DNA of 25,038 nucleotides from RGIG8497 sp045593265 (GTDB lineage: Bacteria; Bacillota; Clostridia; RGIG6154), in the NCBI GenBank assembly GCA_045593265.1, contig JAZNWH010000044.1:1-25038 (forward strand), given 5' to 3'. The notes under the pieces are model-generated. The model was not told where the DNA came from, ran no database searches, and worked only from the letters and a program-made list of their open reading frames with translations. Shown here piece by piece: positions 1 to 6,975 of the stretch (the first letter of the stretch is position 1; every line of letters begins with the position of its first letter). The position numbers were made by a program, and so were the translations under genes.

Positions 1-111
1 TTCTGCTTAAGAATATGCAGAATTAACAAACAGAATTGAGTGATGTGAATGGAATTGGACATGCAAAACATTACAATAGTGATGTTTAAAATTGAATACC
101 ATAAATCATGG

Positions 112-146
112 GCACATTTTGAGTTAATCAAGATGTGCTTTTTATT
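112..146 (+). terminator. Rho-independent terminator for a gene left of the window
   Basis: GCACATTTTGA (112-122) pairs with TCAAGATGTGC (128-138) with a single G-U pair, and is followed by a T-rich tail. It precedes the first complete gene and probably ends a transcript coming from the left edge. The first 111 bases hold no gene I can support; a 6-bp hairpin TTCTGC/GCAGAA sits at 1-22. Confidence 0.55.
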
Positions 147-171
147 TAAAAAATATAAGGAGGAACATTAA

Positions 172-507
172 ATGAAGAAATTGGATTTATACGAATCAAG
201 ATTATTTGGTAGAATTTGTTACGGGTTTGGTAGAGATGAAGACGGCTATGTTTACATCAAAGATGATGAAGCTAATGTGGTTAGAATGATTTATGACATG
301 GCTATTAATGGTCATAGCTTGCAAAATATTCAAGAAGAATTATATAACCGTGGAGTTAAATCGCCATCAGGTAAAGATAAGTGGACAAGGGACGTTATTG
401 ATAAAACTATAAATAACAAAAAGTATTTAGCTTATATTATTTCATTCGAAAATTTCGTTGAAGCATCTATCGAAAAAGAATCTCGTTGCAGATACGTAAG
501 AAGTTAG
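172..507 (+). CDS. Stand-alone recombinase-domain protein (serine recombinase accessory)
   Basis: This 111-residue protein consists only of a 'recombinase' DNA-binding domain (PF07508 type), the part that follows the catalytic resolvase domain in large serine recombinases. The signature is YGFGRDEDGYVYI, then VVRMIYDM, SLQNIQEELYNRGVKSPSG and WTRDVIDKTINNKKY. The same pattern occurs in the full recombinase encoded at 1127-2668 (CLYGYDRGDGK, IRKMFHMYLEGKSI, WLNANKIETPKG, ILRNEKYKG). There is no resolvase domain and no catalytic serine, so it cannot cut DNA by itself. It could be a recombination directionality or DNA-binding partner, or the surviving tail of a degraded recombinase. A strong ribosome binding site (AAGGAGG) lies 8 bases before the ATG, which argues for real expression. 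It leads a three-gene run with the KilA-N gene and the full recombinase. Family assignment is firm; the role is inference. Confidence 0.8.
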   Translation: MKKLDLYESRLFGRICYGFGRDEDGYVYIKDDEANVVRMIYDMAINGHSLQNIQEELYNRGVKSPSGKDKWTRDVIDKTINNKKYLAYIISFENFVEASIEKESRCRYVRS

Positions 508-570
508 CCTAGGGACAGAATTGCAGGTTTGTTATATAATTCTATTATTAAAATGAGAGGAGAATTGACT

Positions 571-1146
571 ATGAACAAATCAGCAATTCAAAAACAGCTT
601 CGGTATATTATTGCTAAAGAGCAGTATATGAAACCACTGCTTGAAAATGAAATTATAACCGAGGAGGTGTATAACGAAGTATTAGAAAATCTGTATGATG
701 AATTTGAGGTCTGGAGATATAGCAAAATTCAAAATCCGGGCATTGAATTTAGAAAGAATAAAAGAGAAACAAAAAATAATCTAGCAGAACAGAATCCGGG
801 ATATATCTCTTTGACAGAATTAGCAAAAAGTAATATGAAAAAATCAACCGGTTACACTATTCAAATGTGGCTAAGAGATAGTGGAACTGTTGATTTTCTT
901 GCTTTATGGGAGAATAAACATAATGAAAAGTTTATTTCTATTCCGGTAGAATTAAACGCTTTAACACCTAAAATATGGATAAAAGAAACAAATTCTATCG
1001 GAATTGTTTCAAGGCAGGGGAAGAATGGCGGAACATATGCACATAAGGAAATAGCGATGCATTTTATGTGTTGGCTATCTGCAGAAATGATGCTAAATGT
1101 TATAGAGAAATACTTGGAGGTAATGAATGATGAGAAAGATAACTGA
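571..1146 (+). CDS. KilA-N domain protein with SHOCT-like N-terminus
   Basis: The protein has 191 residues from the ATG at 571, which follows AGAGGAGAA; an upstream in-frame TTG at 529 has no good ribosome binding site. Residues 1-45 (MNKSAIQKQLRY..., NEIITEEVYNEVLENLYDEF) resemble the short helical SHOCT-like segment common in proteins of clostridial mobile elements. From about residue 70 on there is a KilA-N-type DNA-binding domain: GYISLTELAK, TIQMWLRDSGTVDFLALWE, then GTYAHKEIAMHFMCWLSAEM. KilA-N proteins are typical of phages and mobile elements, where they are DNA-binding and often regulatory. Its last 20 bases overlap the start of the full recombinase gene, so the two are probably co-translated. 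It may help the recombinase choose sites or control its expression; that is inference. Confidence 0.82.
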   Translation: MNKSAIQKQLRYIIAKEQYMKPLLENEIITEEVYNEVLENLYDEFEVWRYSKIQNPGIEFRKNKRETKNNLAEQNPGYISLTELAKSNMKKSTGYTIQMWLRDSGTVDFLALWENKHNEKFISIPVELNALTPKIWIKETNSIGIVSRQGKNGGTYAHKEIAMHFMCWLSAEMMLNVIEKYLEVMNDEKDN

Positions 1147-2668
1147 AATTCCAGCTACAATTTTCAAATCGTCAAAAGACATAAATAGACAATATAGAGT
1201 GGCAGCGTACTGTAGAGTTAGTACAGAAAAAGAAGAACAGGAAAATAGTCTGGAAAATCAAATTACATATTACAAGAATAAAATTGAGAATACTCCTAAT
1301 TGGACTTTGGTTGATATTTTCGCTGATTTCGGCATAAGCGGAATGAGTGAAAAGAAAAGATTGGAATTTCAGAGAATGATGGACATGTGCGATAAAGGAA
1401 AAATTGATTTGATTATTACAAAATCTATTTCAAGATTTGCACGAAACACCGTTGATTGTTTGACACATGTAAGAAAATTAAAGGCAAATAATATAGGTAT
1501 TATATTTGAAAAAGAAGGGATCAACACACTTGATGCAGTGAGTGAAACGTTCTTAACATGGTTTAGTGCTTTTGCTCAGGCAGAAAGTGAATCATTAAGC
1601 CAAAATGTGACAAGAGGTAAAAGGATGGGATATAAAGAAGGGAAATTTTCGTTTCCGTCTTGCTTATATGGGTATGATAGGGGCGATGGAAAAACACCTG
1701 TTATAATTCCAGAACAGGCTACTGTTATTCGAAAAATGTTTCATATGTATTTGGAAGGAAAATCGATACGAGGGATTAAAGAGTGGCTTAATGCTAACAA
1801 AATTGAAACACCAAAAGGCAATGAGTCATGGAGTAGATCTACTGTGTCTGGAATATTGAGAAATGAGAAATATAAAGGTGATGTACTCTTACAGAAAAGT
1901 TATACTGTAGATTATCTTACAAAGACAACAGCAAAAAACAAAGGTGAGGTAACACAATATTATATTGAAAATAATCATGAAGGAATTGTGTCGCGGGAAA
2001 TATTTGATATGGTGCAGGATGAAATGCAAAGAAGAGCAAGTTTATACAGTAGTAAAACTCCGAGCAAATACAGTTCTAAGTATGCTCTCACAGGCAAGGT
2101 GATTTGTGGAGAATGTGGCGCTAAGTATAGAAGAGTTACCTGGTCGAGAAATGGTAAAAAGAAAATCGTATGGAGATGTACGGAAAGACTCACTAATGGC
2201 ATTATGAATTGCAAGAATTCGCCTACAATTTTAGAAGAAGATTTACATAATGCAATCATTGATAGTTTAAAAGAGATATTGCCTAAATTTGATGATATAG
2301 CTAAAAAAGTTGAAAATGAGATTGAGGCTGTTATGAAGAAAGATGATGACAACAATCCACAAGTTATCCAACGTAAAATTCAAAATTTTGAGAAAGAAAT
2401 TGAGGTTTTGAGGAATATTTTAAAAGAAACAGAGGATAAAGAGTTTTATATTGAAAAAATTAAAAAAATAGAAAATGAATTATTAAAACTAAACAAAGTA
2501 GATAGTTTTACTTCAGTAAAAGAATCTTATGATTTATTAAATCAAATTAAAAAGATCGTTGACAATAAGGAATTGAATATGGACACATATTTTGACATAG
2601 TGATTAGTAAAATAGTTCAATATATACTAATATATAGAACCGGGAAAATAAATGTAACGTACAATTAA
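1127..2668 (+). CDS. Large serine recombinase (integrase/transposase type)
   Basis: This 513-residue large serine recombinase would catalyse site-specific DNA integration and excision through a phosphoserine-DNA intermediate. The resolvase domain spans about residues 23-165. It carries AAYCRVST with the catalytic Ser32, SISRFARNTVD and AQAESESLSQNVTRGKRMGY at the start of the long helix. A recombinase domain follows (about 170-290). Next is a zinc-ribbon domain with CGECG and C-terminal Cys partners (about 325-365), then a predicted coiled coil (about 385-480, rich in E/K and repeated IENE-type segments). This is the full Bxb1/TndX-like architecture with no visible truncation. GGAGG upstream serves ATGs at 1123 (KilA-N frame), 1127 and 1130; 1127 is used here. 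An attachment site probably lies near, but I cannot define it without the other end of the element. Confidence 0.93.
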   Translation: MMRKITEIPATIFKSSKDINRQYRVAAYCRVSTEKEEQENSLENQITYYKNKIENTPNWTLVDIFADFGISGMSEKKRLEFQRMMDMCDKGKIDLIITKSISRFARNTVDCLTHVRKLKANNIGIIFEKEGINTLDAVSETFLTWFSAFAQAESESLSQNVTRGKRMGYKEGKFSFPSCLYGYDRGDGKTPVIIPEQATVIRKMFHMYLEGKSIRGIKEWLNANKIETPKGNESWSRSTVSGILRNEKYKGDVLLQKSYTVDYLTKTTAKNKGEVTQYYIENNHEGIVSREIFDMVQDEMQRRASLYSSKTPSKYSSKYALTGKVICGECGAKYRRVTWSRNGKKKIVWRCTERLTNGIMNCKNSPTILEEDLHNAIIDSLKEILPKFDDIAKKVENEIEAVMKKDDDNNPQVIQRKIQNFEKEIEVLRNILKETEDKEFYIEKIKKIENELLKLNKVDSFTSVKESYDLLNQIKKIVDNKELNMDTYFDIVISKIVQYILIYRTGKINVTYN

Positions 2669-2720
2669 AATGATACTTATTGTATGTTTACTTATTGTGT
2701 TCAAGATGCTATACTATAAT
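2660..2720 (+). promoter_or_regulatory. Promoter and candidate operator of the XRE gene
   Basis: The -10 is TATAAT at 2715-2720; a weak -35 (TTATTG, 2692-2697) lies 17 bases upstream. Two exact copies of TACTTATTGT lie at 2674-2683 and 2689-2698, 15 bases apart. TACAAT (2660-2665) is an inverted partner of ATTGTA (2679-2684). Repeats placed over the -35 of a gene for a small XRE protein are what an autorepressor operator looks like. The assignment to this regulator is inference. Confidence 0.5.
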
Positions 2721-2736
2721 ATGAGGTGATGTATCT

Positions 2737-2943
2737 GTGGATATTATTAAAGTGTTTTCACTAAATGTAAGGAAATACCGAATTCAAAAAGGATGGTCTC
2801 AGGAAGAATTGGCTGAGAAATCCGATTTGCATAGAACATATATCAGTGCGGTAGAATGTGAGAGACGAAGTATTGCTCTAGAAAATATACAGAAGCTAGC
2901 AGATGCACTTGAAATAGATACATATAAATTGTTTATGGAATAA
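2737..2943 (+). CDS. XRE-family helix-turn-helix regulator
   Basis: This 68-residue protein is essentially one HTH_3 domain: VRKYRIQKGWSQEELAEKS is helix 1 to helix 2, DLHRTYISAVECERR the recognition region, and LENIQKLADALEI the closing helices. It is the typical Cro/CI-like fold of phage and toxin-antitoxin repressors, too short for a sensor domain. It starts with GTG after GAGGTGAT with 6-base spacing. The stop is followed 32 bases later by the sce7726-type gene, and no terminator lies between, so it is probably the first gene and the regulator of cassette A. It could equally act as the DNA-binding antitoxin-like partner for the RES toxin, as XRE proteins do in Xre-RES pairs. The direct repeats at its promoter fit autoregulation. 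Confidence 0.9.
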   Translation: MDIIKVFSLNVRKYRIQKGWSQEELAEKSDLHRTYISAVECERRSIALENIQKLADALEIDTYKLFME

Positions 2944-2975
2944 TATAAAATTTATTTTTTGAAAGGAGGATCGAT

Positions 2976-3824
2976 ATGAAAAACAATACTGTGTTTAATA
3001 GATTGTTTACGCAATATTCTATCAATGATTTGATTCATGGTAATGATAATCAAGTATATAAAGCTGTCATTAAAAGAGTATTACAAGATCCTCATTCTAA
3101 AAATAATGGTGAAATTATAAGTGAGATATATTCTTACATGGGAAAGAATTATCGAAATGAGTATTTTTATCAAAATACCCTTATTAATAAATTGTTATTA
3201 GGAAAACATAGTGTAAATACAACTACTGCATTAACACAGATACCTATAAATAAGTCAAAAGCAGACTTTATTCTAATAAATGGAAAAGCGGTAGTGTATG
3301 AAATAAAAACAGAATTAGATAGTTTTGTTAGACTGGAAACACAGTTGGATGATTACTATAAAGCTTTTAGTGATGTTTGTGTTGTTACCTGTGAAGAAAA
3401 TTATGATAAATTAAATTCGATTCTTCAAGGAACCAATGTTGGTATTTGCATATTAACTAAAAGAAACACCCTAAATTTTATAAAAAATCCTATTTCGGAT
3501 TATAGTAAGATTAGTCATGAAACGCTGTTTAAAATCTTACATAAATGTGAATTTGAGAATATAGTAAGTGAATATTTTGGTGCATTGCCGACTACGACTC
3601 CTGTTTTTTATTATGATGAATGTTACAAAAGCTTCGCACGAATACCTATAACGGAAGCGTATTGCGCTACCTTGAAGCAGTTAAAAAAGAGGAATAAGAT
3701 ATTAAAGGAAGAATTTAAGAAAGTTCCATATGAATTAAAGTCGTTAATGTATTTTTATAGTGAATATGATAATAAATATAGAACATTACAGAAGTTTTTA
3801 AATGAAAATTATGGGGGGATCTAA
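2976..3824 (+). CDS. sce7726 family protein, PD-(D/E)XK-like nuclease motif
   Basis: This 282-residue protein matches the sce7726 family, found beside sce7725-type proteins as it is here. Residues 42-76 (SEIYSYMG, NEYFYQNTLINKLLLG) and 85-130 form the recognisable core. The stretch KADFILINGKAVVYEIKTEL has D97 and E109-x-K111 on neighbouring predicted strands, the spacing expected for a PD-(D/E)XK nuclease active site. That suggests a DNA- or RNA-cutting enzyme of restriction-endonuclease fold. The nuclease reading rests on the motif, not on demonstrated activity. The ribosome binding site is very strong (AAAGGAGG). Only two bases separate its stop from the sce7725-type gene, so the two are certainly co-expressed. 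The C-terminal third is lysine-rich and helical and may contact nucleic acid or the partner. Biological function is not established for the family as far as I know. Confidence 0.82.
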   Translation: MKNNTVFNRLFTQYSINDLIHGNDNQVYKAVIKRVLQDPHSKNNGEIISEIYSYMGKNYRNEYFYQNTLINKLLLGKHSVNTTTALTQIPINKSKADFILINGKAVVYEIKTELDSFVRLETQLDDYYKAFSDVCVVTCEENYDKLNSILQGTNVGICILTKRNTLNFIKNPISDYSKISHETLFKILHKCEFENIVSEYFGALPTTTPVFYYDECYKSFARIPITEAYCATLKQLKKRNKILKEEFKKVPYELKSLMYFYSEYDNKYRTLQKFLNENYGGI

Positions 3825-3826
3825 GT

Positions 3827-4768
3827 ATGTATTTTCCATATTTGAGAGGCAGACAATATGAGTTGCTTGCATTAAGAGAATTGGTTGAAAAAGATGCAAT
3901 AAGCAAAAAGGTCATACCAATTATAGAACCAGTTAAGCTTTCAGCTACTCTTTTAAAAACGATGGATGCTTTTATTAAAAACAATAGACAAATGATCGTA
4001 ATATGCAATCCTGCGGTAGGCAACTTTGTTACAGATATGAAAACGGATGACAAGAATCAAGAACAATTTCTTTTGTTGTTGAAAAGTGAAGAAATAATTA
4101 AAGGGCATATCATGAAGAAAATGTCTGCACAATTTATTGATATTTGGAAAGATAAAATGGGAGTGAACAAAGAGGAATGGGTAGTACTTAATAACAAGCG
4201 AGAGTTTGTGGATGAATATTCTAATATTTTTGCAGAACATCCTCCAAAATTTGTTTTAATACCCGACGAAAGCAACTTTAGAAGAAAAACCAGAGAAGGG
4301 AATAATAGAGTTTTATTAGCAGATAGATTTAATAAACTAGACAGAAATTCAGATTATTCAGAAAATGAAGATGAGTTTTACTCTGATGATCATTTATATT
4401 ACGACATTGATGGTTATAGAGGTTTTTCGGATTATTCCATAATTGGAAATGATTATTTAGAATCTGGTTTTGCGCCATATGCAGTAGCAATCCATATCAT
4501 TTATTTAAAACAGGATGATAGTTTGTGGGTGCATCATTTTGTTTCAGATTCAAATGACGATATTCAAAACCCTGCAAAAAAATTTTATGAGGCGGTTAGT
4601 AAACTTGCAATTTGGTGCGAAACTAATAATATCGATCTTACAATAGGATTAAAAACATTTATTGAACACTATAATAATCAAACATATCCAGGATTAGGAA
4701 GTGTTAAAAAATTGTCGTTAATGCACCACATAGAATTATTAAGCAAGCTTCTTGATGGGGTGAAGTGA
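3827..4768 (+). CDS. sce7725 family protein (phage beta-protein-like)
   Basis: This 313-residue protein is of the sce7725 family, which I associate with the phage-type 'beta protein' superfamily. The N-terminus YFPYLRGRQYELLALREL, then KVIPIIEPVK and IVICNPAVGNF, is the family signature: a barrel-like start with a conserved R-G-R/Q-x-E. VLLADRFNKLDRN, YYDIDGYRGFSDYSIIG and HIIYL follow in the expected order, and the C-terminus contains LTIGLKTFIEHY. No catalytic motif I can name is visible, and there is no signal peptide or membrane segment. It begins two bases after the sce7726-type gene, and its stop overlaps the ATG of the RES gene by one base (TGATG). It therefore probably works in a complex or pathway with both. 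Exact function is unknown. Confidence 0.8.
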   Translation: MYFPYLRGRQYELLALRELVEKDAISKKVIPIIEPVKLSATLLKTMDAFIKNNRQMIVICNPAVGNFVTDMKTDDKNQEQFLLLLKSEEIIKGHIMKKMSAQFIDIWKDKMGVNKEEWVVLNNKREFVDEYSNIFAEHPPKFVLIPDESNFRRKTREGNNRVLLADRFNKLDRNSDYSENEDEFYSDDHLYYDIDGYRGFSDYSIIGNDYLESGFAPYAVAIHIIYLKQDDSLWVHHFVSDSNDDIQNPAKKFYEAVSKLAIWCETNNIDLTIGLKTFIEHYNNQTYPGLGSVKKLSLMHHIELLSKLLDGVK

Positions 4769-5841
4769 TGAATTGTTGTGAAAAGTGTTTTAAGGATATT
4801 GAAATCAAAGCCATCATAAAGACGCAAGGAAAAAAAGGAAATTGTGATTTTTGTGGGAGCAAAAATACATATATTTCAAATGTTTCAGAGAGTTTGGAAA
4901 TAAAAGAAAACTTTGAACGGTTAATAGATGTATATTCGTCAGAAAGTAGTAGACCAGAGGCATTTCCAAAAGAAAAAATGGATTTGTTAAAAAATATTCT
5001 GGCATATAAATGGAATATTTTTAATTTACAACCAGATGCTATATATAGATTTTTGACAACGCTTCTTCCAGAAAGATATATGGAACAACCTGAAATTTTT
5101 GACAATCCAGTAGGTATATTTGAAGAGATTAATGATGATTATTTGGGAGAGTATTCAATTTTAGGAAAACATCAATGGGAAGATTTCGTTACAGAAATAA
5201 AAGAAAAAAACAGATTCCATACCAATATAATAAATAAGGATGTTTTATCAAAAGTTTTACAAGCCTCATTTAAGGTATATAAAAAGGGAACAATATTTTA
5301 TAGAGCAAGAACTTGTCAGGATGAAAGAGGGTATACTAAAAATGAGATGTGGGCGCCACCACCACAAATGGCCTCTAGTGGAAGAGCGAACCCTGAAGGA
5401 ATTAGTTGTTTGTATTTGGCTGATTCTATTGACACAACCTTGCACGAAATCAGAGCTGGTATATACGATTATGTAACTGTTGGTAGGTTTGTTTTACAAA
5501 GAGATATAGAAGTTGTTAATTTAGCAGATATAGATAAGATAAGTCCATTCAAGGATTTAGATATTAGCTTGATTGCTGCGAACATTCCTCATTTAATTAA
5601 GATCGGACAAAACATAGCTAAGCCATTAAGAAGATATGATAGTGCTTTAGATTATTTGCCTACGCAGTATATATGTGATTATATTAAGAGTGAAGGGTTT
5701 TCAGGTATAGAGTATAAAAGTACGATGCTAAATGCTGGAACTAATTATGCGATATTTAATGAGAATCTATTTAAGTGCACCAAGACGGAGGTTTACGAGG
5801 TGCAATCATTAAACTATGGCTATCAATCGGTTCTAAAGTAA
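4768..5841 (+). CDS. RES-domain toxin with zinc-finger N-terminal domain
   Basis: The protein has 357 residues from the ATG at 4768; a GTG at 4765 is the alternative. Residues 3-30 hold CCEKC and CDFCG, a probable zinc finger. Residues 35-165 are helical and resemble the N-terminal domain seen in front of RES domains in predicted conflict proteins (HEPN/RES N-terminal type). The RES domain follows (about 170-345), with the family's three conserved positions visible: R179 in YRAR, E227 in LHEIRAG and S318 in IEYKS. ANPEGISCLYLADS is the typical connecting strand. RES enzymes of Xre-RES toxin-antitoxin pairs (e.g. MbcT) destroy NAD+, halting growth. Here the toxin would be the effector of cassette A, set off when the partner proteins sense infection; that coupling is inference. 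GGGGTGA precedes the start. Confidence 0.85.
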   Translation: MNCCEKCFKDIEIKAIIKTQGKKGNCDFCGSKNTYISNVSESLEIKENFERLIDVYSSESSRPEAFPKEKMDLLKNILAYKWNIFNLQPDAIYRFLTTLLPERYMEQPEIFDNPVGIFEEINDDYLGEYSILGKHQWEDFVTEIKEKNRFHTNIINKDVLSKVLQASFKVYKKGTIFYRARTCQDERGYTKNEMWAPPPQMASSGRANPEGISCLYLADSIDTTLHEIRAGIYDYVTVGRFVLQRDIEVVNLADIDKISPFKDLDISLIAANIPHLIKIGQNIAKPLRRYDSALDYLPTQYICDYIKSEGFSGIEYKSTMLNAGTNYAIFNENLFKCTKTEVYEVQSLNYGYQSVLK

Positions 5842-5893
5842 GCATATAATCTTTACAAATGGAATAACCCAATACATAAGTTAATATTTACAG

Positions 5894-5930
5894 AATCCGA
5901 CATGCCTCTCAATGATGACCATGTCGGGTT
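5894..5930 (+). terminator. Probable terminator of cassette A
   Basis: AATCCGACATG (5894-5904) pairs with CATGTCGGGTT (5920-5930), an 11-bp stem with one wobble pair, 50 bases after the RES stop. The T-tract is weak (ATTTACT), so it may end transcription only partly. No other hairpin closer to the stop was found. Confidence 0.5.
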
Positions 5931-6085
5931 ATTTACTAACTAATTATAGAAATATCACCGATTTTGTCACCGATAATGTCACCAATAAAAAAACTGTCAC
6001 CGTTAGGGTGACAGATAAGGATAGCTTATTAAAAAATAGATTAAAGATTGGTGAACCCCAATTTGGACCCCAAAATGAACCCTAA
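5921..6085 (+). pseudogene. 54-codon open frame, possible remnant of a DNA-binding protein
   Basis: An ATG at 5921 opens 54 codons to a TAA at 6083. The product is threonine/valine-rich (ITDFVTDNVTNKKTVTVRVTD). Such VTxNVT repeats occur as linkers before winged-helix domains in AlbA-fold DNA-binding proteins, so this may be a leftover of one. The ATG lies inside the terminator stem and has no ribosome binding site, so translation is doubtful. In the same place the DNA carries the GTCACC repeats listed separately. Confidence 0.25.
5955..6013 (+). repeat. GTCACC direct repeats ending in a hairpin
   Basis: CACC cores occur at 5956, 5968, 5980 and 5998 (steps 12, 12 and 18 bases), three of them within TGTCACC. 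The last copy (5995-6001) is inverted at 6007-6013 as GGTGACA, giving a 7-bp stem with a 5-base loop. It may be a protein-binding repeat, or only the DNA shadow of the threonine/valine repeats in the remnant frame. Confidence 0.5.
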
Positions 6086-6308
6086 AATTGTATGTGTTGT
6101 TGATAAAATTTAAAAGGTTTACAAGTGAACTGAGGCTTGTTGCATCGTTGGAGATTTTATAGTAAACTTTCATGTAAAGGAATACAACAAAATGTCCTAT
6201 TAAATGTCTCAATAAAATTTGGATAATTACTGAGAGATGGACTCTTGTTTGTGGATGTTACTCATAAGGAGATTGATCGTGTCATGCAAGTTGCTTTTTT
6301 AATGAAAT
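6086..6308 (+). other. Gap without a supported gene between the two cassettes
   Basis: No gene can be supported here. A 32-codon open stretch at 6227-6325 (LLFVDVTHKEIDRVMQVAF) has no start with a ribosome binding site and could be a decayed gene end. It stops inside the hairpin element that follows. Confidence 0.4.
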
Positions 6309-6312
6309 TTGA

Positions 6313-6480
6313 CTACGACAAGTGAAATAGCTTCGCTGTGTAATACATTTCGTGTACGAAATATTGCTTTTCAATATGAAAAGGCGAAATTTATTCACAT
6401 TTTTTGAAAGAAAAATATTTTATAATCCGCAGGATTATTTCATATCAAACAAGTTGATATTTCATTAAATGTTTGAAATA
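6313..6480. repeat. Hairpin-array intergenic element, left of cassette B
   Basis: The element is a run of small hairpins: TTTCG-TGTA-CGAAA (6348-6361), ATATTG/CAATAT (6361-6377), ATAATCC-GCA-GGATTAT (6422-6438) and ATATCAA/TTGATAT (6442-6460). Most are separated by GAAATA or its complement TTTCAT. It begins with CTACGACAAGT (6313-6323), which also occurs at 9598-9608 in the element at the right end of cassette B. The bases after it also agree closely (GCTTCGC against GCTACGC). Nothing suggests coding. Confidence 0.6.
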
Positions 6481-6555
6481 TAGTTTACCTTTCCTACATA
6501 AACAGAATAATTTGAATATTAAGAAGCTTTTTCGCAATTTTATTATTTTTCACAA

Positions 6556-6584
6556 TTGACTTTTTTTGAGTTTTATATTAAAAT
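6556..6584 (+). promoter_or_regulatory. Promoter of cassette B
   Basis: TTGACT (6556-6561) and TAAAAT (6579-6584) are separated by exactly 17 bases. Transcription would begin near 6591, directly at the ribosome binding site AGAGGTG, giving a very short leader. The promoter overlaps an upstream in-frame TTG, another reason to prefer the GTG at 6604 as start. Confidence 0.65.
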
Positions 6585-6603
6585 GAGAATAGAGGTGAAA
6601 GAT

Positions 6604-6879
6604 GTGGATAAATTAAATACTGTAAAGAAAATAATATCATATGTAAAACCCAAAATAGATTTATATCGAAGTTTTCCAGAGAAAGAGGAAGATATCATTC
6701 AATCTCTAACAATAATTTTTGATATTAACTCAGAATGTTGGCCTAGAATAATTAAAGACGGAGTTTTTGTAGAATCTTTTAAAAAAGATATGGGGAAAGC
6801 TAGAATGATAGCTTTAGAAAAGTTACTGTATAAATTAGATGAGCAACATTATAAAAGAATCATGTTTATAAATGATTAA
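6604..6879 (+). CDS. Small unknown protein, first gene of cassette B
   Basis: I do not recognise this 91-residue protein. It starts with GTG at 6604 behind AGAGGTG (6-base spacing) and just downstream of a good promoter. It is soluble and mainly helical, with DKLNTVKKII, KEEDIIQSLTIIFDIN, ESFKKDMGKARMIALEKLLYKLDE and a lysine/isoleucine-rich end; no cysteines pair up and there is no signal peptide. It lies 96 bases before the ImmA-type protease gene, with no terminator between. ImmA/IrrE proteases usually act on a partner protein, often a DNA-binding repressor encoded next to them. This small protein holds that place but has no visible helix-turn-helix. It may be the protease substrate, an inhibitor or an infection sensor. 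All of this is inference from position. Confidence 0.65.
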   Translation: MDKLNTVKKIISYVKPKIDLYRSFPEKEEDIIQSLTIIFDINSECWPRIIKDGVFVESFKKDMGKARMIALEKLLYKLDEQHYKRIMFIND

Positions 6880-6975
6880 AAAAAGACACATACATGTTGT
6901 TTTAAGCATATAATTATAAAGAGAGCACAGAACTAGGTTTAAGCATAGCACCGAGGTTCGTGAAAGGTTGAGATT

